Below are positions 6,129-10,972 of a stretch of DNA of 10,972 bases, piece after piece. The stretch spans positions 1 through 10,972 of the forward strand of contig CANLGS010000063.1 in the NCBI GenBank assembly GCA_947490035.1, given 5' to 3'. Position 1 is the stretch's first letter. Each line of letters opens with the position of its first letter. The notes under the pieces are model-generated. The model saw nothing but the letters and a program-made list of their open reading frames with translations. It was not told where the DNA came from and did no database searches. This stretch comes from Gemmataceae bacterium (GTDB taxonomy: Bacteria > Planctomycetota > Planctomycetia > Gemmatales > Gemmataceae). Made by a program: the position numbers and the translations under genes.

Positions 6129-6479
6129 TTACGACTCGTGGACGCGGTCGGAGCCGGCCACCTTCACGATCTTGTTGTAGACGCCGAGCAGCATGAACGG
6201 GGCCACCCACTGGCCGACGAACTGGGCGTCGTCCTTCCGGCCGAGTACCTGGAGCGTGAGCGAGGCAATGATCGACCCGCCGGCGGCCCAGAGGAACCAG
6301 TCCGACGGCATCTGCGCGGTGTACTGCTCGATCCCGCGCGCCACCGGGCCTTCCGAGTGCTTCTGGGCCTCTTCGCTGGCGTTACCGGCGTTGCTCGCGT
6401 TGCCGTTGTTGGCATTGGCGTTGTTGGCGTTGTTCGCGTTCGCCTGACCCATCGGGCGGTGCAGTGTCGAAGTGTTCAC
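6129..6479 (-). CDS. Asn-rich small membrane protein of unknown function
   Basis: A 116-residue protein. The frame is open upstream to 6557, but GTG at 6479 is the likely start because GAGGAGA (6490-6484 on the minus strand) stands 4 bases before it and a sigma-54 type promoter lies at a suitable distance. Residues 11-35 are a low-complexity stretch of Asn, Ala and Gly, coded largely by AAC and GCC. It is followed by a polar linker and two hydrophobic segments (about 61-79, WFLWAAGGSII..., and about 87-105, FVGQWVAPFMLLGVYNKIV), so it is probably a two-helix membrane hairpin protein. I do not recognise a named family. It is divergent from a YsnF-type stress gene with a matching promoter, so a role in a stress or envelope response is an inference. 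Confidence 0.8.
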   Translation of the reverse strand: MNTSTLHRPMGQANANNANNANANNGNASNAGNASEEAQKHSEGPVARGIEQYTAQMPSDWFLWAAGGSIIASLTLQVLGRKDDAQFVGQWVAPFMLLGVYNKIVKVAGSDRVHES

Positions 6480-6483
6480 GGTG

Positions 6484-6490
6484 TCTCCTC
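6484..6490 (-). promoter_or_regulatory. ribosome binding site deciding the 6479 start
   Basis: GAGGAGA on the minus strand, 4 bases upstream of GTG 6479. It favours this start over the open frame extending to 6557, which would run through the promoter. Confidence 0.75.
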
Positions 6491-6533
6491 GGTTTGGTTC
6501 ACGGGCGACTCGGCGGTCCTGCCGCCGGTGGTT

Positions 6534-6549
6534 CGCACGTCTTGTGCCA
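6534..6549 (-). promoter_or_regulatory. sigma-54 (-24/-12) promoter candidate, minus strand
   Basis: Reading the minus strand: TGGCACA-AGAC-GTGCG. It has the invariant GG-N10-GC spacing, 6 of 7 bases of the -24 consensus TGGCACG and 3 of 4 of the -12 consensus TTGC. The expected transcription start near 6523 gives a leader of about 44 bases before GTG 6479. Confidence 0.65.
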
Positions 6550-6600
6550 CTTCTCACCAGCCCGCCCGGTTCCGTGGTTCGTGCCGATTACCCGGTGCAG

Positions 6601-6616
6601 TGGCACGCGCAGTGCA
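6601..6616 (+). promoter_or_regulatory. sigma-54 (-24/-12) promoter candidate, plus strand
   Basis: TGGCACG-CGCA-GTGCA: a full match to the -24 box TGGCACG, GG-N10-GC spacing, and 4 of 5 bases of the -12 box TTGCA. The expected start near 6627 gives a leader of about 47 bases to ATG 6674. Transcription from such promoters needs RpoN and an enhancer-binding activator; neither gene is in the window. Confidence 0.75.
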
Positions 6617-6661
6617 AACAACTTCGCAGCGGGTTCATGTGAATCCGCAACACACATCGAA

Positions 6662-6666
6662 GAGGG
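6662..6666 (+). promoter_or_regulatory. ribosome binding site of the interrupted YsnF gene
   Basis: GAGGG, 7 bases upstream of ATG 6674. It marks 6674 as the original start although the frame is stopped 21 codons later. No comparable site precedes the internal ATG at 6788. Confidence 0.7.
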
Positions 6667-6673
6667 TAGCACC

Positions 6674-6739
6674 ATGCCTACGCGAAAGAAGCAACACGCC
6701 GTCATCGGCATGTTCGAGTCGAAGGCGCGCGCCGAGTAG
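6674..6739 (+). pseudogene. 5' fragment of the YsnF/DUF2382 gene, ended by an in-frame amber codon
   Basis: From ATG 6674, with a good ribosome binding site and sigma-54 promoter, 21 codons (MPTRKKQHAVIGMFESKARAE) are read, and then TAG at 6737-6739. The same frame continues without any shift into the 6788-7621 coding region. Together they would make a 315-codon gene whose N-terminus is the GSP17M/YflT-like module ('avigvF.s...Ae.Av..L..aGf...I.vv'). In that module the position after AE is usually Gln, so a single C to T change (CAG to TAG) at 6737 explains the break. As it stands only a 21-residue peptide is made from the original start, unless the amber codon is read through. Confidence 0.8.
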
Positions 6740-6787
6740 GCGGTCGCCGACCTGCACGCCGCCGGGTTCGCCGAAGACAAGATCGGG

Positions 6788-7621
6788 ATGGTCCACCGCG
6801 ACGCCGACGGCAAGACGGTGAAGACCGGCGCCGCGAACGAGACGTATGCCGAGGAAGGCGCCGTCGCGGGCGCGGTGGCCGGGGCCGGAGCGATTGCGGC
6901 GGGGTCGCTGGCTGTGTCGCTCGGGATCATCCCGGTCGTCGGTCCCGTTCTCGCCGTCGGGACGCTGGCCGCAGCCCTCATCAGCGGGGCGGCCGGTGTC
7001 GCCGCCGGCGGCATCGTCGGCGCGCTGATCGGCTGGGGCATCCCGGAAGAGGACGCCGAGTTCTACGAGAAGGAGGTCCAGAGCGGCCGCTACCTCGTGA
7101 CCGTCGATGCCAACGGCCGGGCGCTGGAGACCCGCGACATCCTGCACAGCCGTAGCGGGTTCGACCGCGCCGGCTGGAACGCCGTCCGCGCCGACCGCGC
7201 GAACATCGCGACCGAAGGCCAGTTCCAGACCGAAGACGGCCGCGTGCTCCAACTCCACGAAGAGCGCCTGCACGCCGACAAGGAGACTGTGAAGACCGGA
7301 GACGTGAAGGTGCGCAAGGAGGTTCACACCGAGCAGCGGCAGATCACCGTTCCCGTGGAACACGAGGAGGTCGTGATCGAGCGCCGCGCGGTGAACAAGA
7401 CGGGCACCGGCGACATGAAGGCGGAAGAGATTCGCATCCCGGTGTCCGAGGAGCGCGTCCACGTGACCAAGGAGCAGGTGGTTACGGAGGAAGTGACGGT
7501 CGGCAAGCGGAAGGTGCGCGAGAACAAGACCGTGAGCGGCACGGTGCGCAAGGAAGAGGCGGTCGTCGAGTCCACCGGAGGCGCGAAGGTTCGCCAGACG
7601 GCAAAGCCGGGCAAGAAGTAG
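6788..7621 (+). CDS. YsnF/AvaK (DUF2382) stress-protein, surviving 3' part
   Basis: A 277-residue frame from internal ATG 6788; the true gene probably began at 6674. Domain order: the end of a GSP17M-like module (to about residue 25), a Gly/Ala-rich hydrophobic stretch (about 22-83) like the membrane-inserting glycine-zipper segments of such proteins, a short alpha/beta part (GRYLVTVDANGRA), then the DUF2382 domain (about 145-260). That domain has its repeated pattern of charged strands (LQLHEERLHADKETV, ITVPVEHEEVVIERR, EEIRIPVSEERVHVTKEQVV), and a basic tail follows. Proteins of this type are known as general-stress proteins (YsnF in Bacillus, AvaK in cyanobacteria) with no established biochemical role. 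Whether 6788 is really used is doubtful, since it has no Shine-Dalgarno; reinitiation after the 21-codon leader is possible. The gene ends on the first base of a long palindrome. Confidence 0.8.
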   Translation: MVHRDADGKTVKTGAANETYAEEGAVAGAVAGAGAIAAGSLAVSLGIIPVVGPVLAVGTLAAALISGAAGVAAGGIVGALIGWGIPEEDAEFYEKEVQSGRYLVTVDANGRALETRDILHSRSGFDRAGWNAVRADRANIATEGQFQTEDGRVLQLHEERLHADKETVKTGDVKVRKEVHTEQRQITVPVEHEEVVIERRAVNKTGTGDMKAEEIRIPVSEERVHVTKEQVVTEEVTVGKRKVRENKTVSGTVRKEEAVVESTGGAKVRQTAKPGKK

Positions 7622-7712
7622 TCGCAAGTCGTAAGGTCCGAAAGTCGTAACGTCGAAGGCCCAGATGGCTGGGCCTTCGACGTTACGACTTTCGGACCTT
7701 ACGACTTGCGAC
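7621..7712. repeat. perfect 43-bp palindrome between convergent genes
   Basis: Arms 7621-7663 and 7670-7712 are exact reverse complements around a 6-base loop (GATGGC). The left arm starts on the G of the TAG stop of the plus-strand gene; the right arm ends 6 bases before the stop of the minus-strand glycosyltransferase. Within each arm the unit AAGTCGTAA occurs twice. With no T-run on either side it is not a standard terminator, but such a stem between convergent genes could protect both mRNA ends. No coding capacity. Confidence 0.92.
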
Positions 7713-7718
7713 CAAGAC

Positions 7719-8822
7719 TCAGTAGCGGAACAGCCCGAGGCGGTACATGCGGTTGTGGAACACGTGCCAGCACATGTAGCTCCGCACCGCGGCCACGACT
7801 TCGGGGTAGCTCACGTCTCGCCCGAAACTGCGCCGCCGCAGGCGCTCCATCTCCTGAAGACCGGTGCTGTTCACCGTGCTGACCGTCTTGGACGACTGGT
7901 GAACGCGGAAGGCACCGAGGAATCGCGGCAGCCGCACGATCTTCGCGCCGGCCTCTTGGAACCGCAGCAGCAAGTCCCAGTCCATCGCGAACCGGAAGCT
8001 CTCGTCGATCCCGCCGACCTTGTCCCAGATGCGGCGGCGCCAGAACAGCGTCTCCTGGGGGATGTAGTCGGCCCACTTCAGCACCTCGGCGTCGTGCTTC
8101 GGGAGCACCCAGCGGCCGAGTTCCTGCCCCGCGCTGTCGATCACCACGCGATGCCCGTACACCACGTCCACGTCCGGGTGCTTCTCGAAATACGCGGCCA
8201 CGTAGTAGAGCGCACCGGGCAGCAGCAGGTCGTCCGAGTTCAGGTAGGCCATGATCTCGCCGGCCGTGCCGGCGAAGCCGAGGTTGATCGCGTGGGACTG
8301 GCCCCGGTCCCTGCGCGACTCGCACCGGTGGAGCCGCATGCGGTAGCGCGCGAGAACGTCCCGGGTGCTGTCCGTGGAGCCGCCGTCCTGCACTACGTAC
8401 TCGATCCACGGGTACTCTTGATCGAGCACGCTGCGAATCGTGTGCTCCAGGTACTCGCCCTGGTTGTACGACGGCGTGGCGATGGAGATGAGCGGCGGGT
8501 TCACAACCAGCGGTTTGCGGTGGTACCAGCGCGGCACGTAGACCGGCTTCGGCGGCACGCCGTATTCGAGCTTGCCGATCTGGGAAACCAGACCGAACCG
8601 CGTCTTGATCTGGTGGCGGATCCAGTACTTCAGCGGCATCCGCGGCGGGCGGGGCGGTCGCGCGCTACGGCGCGGCGGAACCAGCGCTCTCAGTTGGGCG
8701 AGGTCCTGCCGGAGCGCCCGGACTTCGCCCGCGAGTTCCCGGACCCGCTCCTCCAGCCCGGCGGCGGGGAAGTCCAGGCCGGCGCCGGCGGTGACACCGG
8801 CGTTGGGGTGCGTCGCGTCCAT
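7719..8822 (-). CDS. family 2 glycosyltransferase
   Basis: A 367-residue protein starting at ATG 8822, with AAGGAG (8838-8833) 10 bases upstream. N-terminal residues 23-48 are a likely coiled coil (LEERVRELAGEVRALRQDLAQL), followed by a proline/arginine-rich linker. The GT-A catalytic domain begins at about 111 with ISIATPSYNQGEYLEHTIRS, then VVQDGGSTDST (143-153) and the metal-binding NSDD (195-198). An acceptor-side region follows, with QETLFWRR (256-263), GGIDESFRFAMDWDLLLR (270-287), and FRVHQSSKT. It lacks clear membrane helices, so it is probably cytosolic or peripheral. GT2 enzymes transfer a sugar from a nucleotide donor to a growing glycan; the donor cannot be read from sequence. It follows the GDP-fucose synthase gene by 32 bases on the same strand, so a role in a fucose-containing surface glycan is likely but inferred. 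Confidence 0.93.
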   Translation of the reverse strand: MDATHPNAGVTAGAGLDFPAAGLEERVRELAGEVRALRQDLAQLRALVPPRRSARPPRPPRMPLKYWIRHQIKTRFGLVSQIGKLEYGVPPKPVYVPRWYHRKPLVVNPPLISIATPSYNQGEYLEHTIRSVLDQEYPWIEYVVQDGGSTDSTRDVLARYRMRLHRCESRRDRGQSHAINLGFAGTAGEIMAYLNSDDLLLPGALYYVAAYFEKHPDVDVVYGHRVVIDSAGQELGRWVLPKHDAEVLKWADYIPQETLFWRRRIWDKVGGIDESFRFAMDWDLLLRFQEAGAKIVRLPRFLGAFRVHQSSKTVSTVNSTGLQEMERLRRRSFGRDVSYPEVVAAVRSYMCWHVFHNRMYRLGLFRY

Positions 8823-8854
8823 GCGGGTCGCTCTCCTTCGGGGCGGGCGGGCGT

Positions 8855-9871
<1,017 letters not shown>

Positions 9872-10014
9872 CTACCCTCTCATCGGCTGAATTCCCGGAG
9901 CGGTTTACACAATCCCCCCGACGCACACAACCCCGCCTGCGGCGGCTCACCCTCCCAGAGCGCCACGCGGGCCCGCACCGCCCACTCACCTCGCGTCGTG
10001 CCGTACAAACGCGG

Positions 10015-10020
10015 TAGAAT
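10015..10020 (+). promoter_or_regulatory. candidate -10 element for the 10048 gene
   Basis: TAGAAT, 27 bases upstream of GTG 10048, in the context GCGG-TAGAAT much like GCGGG-TAGAAC before the 631 gene. No -35 match is seen at the normal spacing. The rest of the 233-base divergent gap (9815-10047) is GC-rich, with only short imperfect palindromes and nothing else I can name. Confidence 0.35.
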
Positions 10021-10034
10021 CCCAACACAACAAC

Positions 10035-10041
10035 AAGGGGG
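10035..10041 (+). promoter_or_regulatory. ribosome binding site deciding the GTG 10048 start
   Basis: AAGGGGG, 6 bases upstream of GTG 10048, supports this non-ATG start. Confidence 0.7.
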
Positions 10042-10047
10042 TGCTTC

Positions 10048-10972
10048 GTGGCCGACCGTGCCGCACTGCTGATCGCCGTGGAAACGTTCTTCGAGGCCGG
10101 GCCGCTCGTGCAGTACGCCGCGGCCGACTGCGCCGAACTGCTCCGCGCGCTGCCGGCCGCCGGTTACGCGCCGGAGCGCTGCACGCTGCTCGCGGCGCAC
10201 CGCACCACGAAAGCCGTCATCGAGGCCACACTGAAGCGCCTGCCCAGGACGGCCGGCGACGCCGAATCGCTGCTCGTGCTGGTCGTGTCGCGCGGGTTCA
10301 ACGTGAAGGGCAAAGGGTACATCGCCTGTGCGGACACCATCGCGCCCGACCCGCTCGAGACGGCGCTCTCGGTCGCCGACCTGCTCGCCGCGCTCGGCAA
10401 GGTGAAGGCGAAGGAGATCACCGTTCTCCTCGACATCGATCCGCTCGCGCTCGCGGAGAACAAGTTGGTGCATCCGGGTCTGGACGACGCGGAACTCGCG
10501 GCGCTACTGGACAAGTCGCCCAAGTGCGTGGGGCTGCTCGCCTGCGCCGAAGGCGAGCGGTCGTTCGAGTCGGCCCAACTGCGGCACGGCATCTGGCGGC
10601 ACCACCTGATCGAGGCGTTCACCGGCAAGACGCGCACCGGCGTGAGCAAGGACGGCACGCTCAGCGCCGCGGCGCTGCACGAATTCCTGGCGGACGCCGT
10701 GCCGCGCACGCTCCGCCGCACATACGAAACCGCGCAGGAACAAACCCCGACGCTCTACGGCGAGGCGAGCGGCGCCGCGGTCGTCGCGGAGTTGGGCAAG
10801 TTGCTCGGCGGTGGCGGCGACCTGCTCGACACGACGCGCATGAAGCGCGTCGTGTTCCGCGCGGAGAGCCGCGGCGACGTGAAGAACCTGACCGGCTACC
10901 GCAAGGGTCAGCCGATCCCCGACCGCGCGAACGAGTGGGCGCGGAAGTACGTGAACCGCGTCGCGACGGCCG
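10048..10972 (+). CDS. caspase-fold (peptidase C14-like) protein lacking catalytic residues, 3' end outside window
   Basis: 308 residues are visible and the frame is still open at the window edge. The N-terminal 230 or so residues follow the bacterial caspase/metacaspase fold: ALLIAVETFFEAGPLVQYAAADCAELLRAL (residues 6-35, strand 1 and the 'A..Da..l...L' helix), a Leu/Val strand SLLVLVVSRGF (74-84), GYIACADT (90-97), ITVLLDIDPLA (124-134), KCVGLLACAEGERSFESAQLRHGIWRHHLIEAFTG (159-193, the usual 'laas..gq.S.E....HG.fT..Ll.al.G'). The catalytic motifs are missing: the S-G-H-G histidine position reads SRGF (81-84) and the D-x-C-H-S-G cysteine position reads DIDPLA (129-134). Thus it should not be an active protease of this type. 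It may be a scaffold or regulatory pseudo-enzyme, possibly with further domains after residue 250. Transcribed divergently from fcl. Confidence 0.8.
   Translation, partial: MADRAALLIAVETFFEAGPLVQYAAADCAELLRALPAAGYAPERCTLLAAHRTTKAVIEATLKRLPRTAGDAESLLVLVVSRGFNVKGKGYIACADTIAPDPLETALSVADLLAALGKVKAKEITVLLDIDPLALAENKLVHPGLDDAELAALLDKSPKCVGLLACAEGERSFESAQLRHGIWRHHLIEAFTGKTRTGVSKDGTLSAAALHEFLADAVPRTLRRTYETAQEQTPTLYGEASGAAVVAELGKLLGGGGDLLDTTRMKRVVFRAESRGDVKNLTGYRKGQPIPDRANEWARKYVNRVATA

Noticed and set aside
6480..6557. N-terminal extension of the Asn-rich protein
   Set aside because: It would include the ribosome binding site and the -12 part of the sigma-54 element; the extension is Arg-rich with no signal-like features.
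6737..6739. Programmed recoding of TAG (for example pyrrolysine)
   Set aside because: There are no pyl genes or recoding signals in view, and a single CAG to TAG change is the simpler reading.
7621..7712. Bidirectional rho-independent terminator
   Set aside because: The stem is far longer than usual and no T-run follows it on either strand.

Overview
The window looks like chromosomal DNA from a planctomycete, probably of the Gemmata type. The basis is high GC, frequent GTG starts, a Lys-rich secreted protein resembling the DUF6263 family, a large caspase-fold protein, a YsnF/DUF2382 stress protein and many long intergenic hairpins of the dispersed kind common in those genomes. This placement is an inference from gene style, since no rRNA or other marker gene is present.

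Layout. 1-543 is the 3' end of a ClpA/ClpB-type AAA+ unfoldase. 631-1680 is a secreted protein of unknown function, closed by a rho-independent terminator. 1739-1886 is a nested inverted repeat, followed 13 bases later by an RmlD-type dTDP-4-dehydrorhamnose reductase (1900-2769). 2883-6038 is a ferrous iron uptake operon: feoA, a second feoA, feoB and a FeoB-associated Cys-rich membrane peptide. It is preceded by a 19-bp palindrome resembling a Fur box and closed by a terminator. Two large hairpins sit inside this operon. 6129-7621 holds a divergent pair of putative stress genes, an Asn-rich small membrane protein (minus) and a YsnF/DUF2382 protein (plus). The 194 bases between them carry two back-to-back sigma-54 type (-24/-12) promoters. 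The plus gene is broken by an in-frame amber codon at codon 22. After a perfect 43-bp palindrome come, on the minus strand, a GDP-L-fucose synthase and a family 2 glycosyltransferase (9814 down to 7719). At the right edge a divergent gene (10048 onward, cut by the window) encodes a caspase-like protein whose catalytic His and Cys motifs are both lost.

How it fits together. The feo genes form one Fe(II) import unit, probably repressed under iron sufficiency. RmlD, Fcl and the glycosyltransferase all belong to surface polysaccharide synthesis (activated rhamnose and fucose, and sugar transfer), although rmlD is not next to the other two. The divergent sigma-54 pair suggests a co-induced stress response.

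Most notable points: the divergent sigma-54 promoters, the amber codon in one of the genes they drive, the pseudo-caspase, and four sequence-unrelated long hairpins that all lie at gene boundaries. I see no single clearly new multi-gene system, no CRISPR array, no tRNA or rRNA gene and no transposase.
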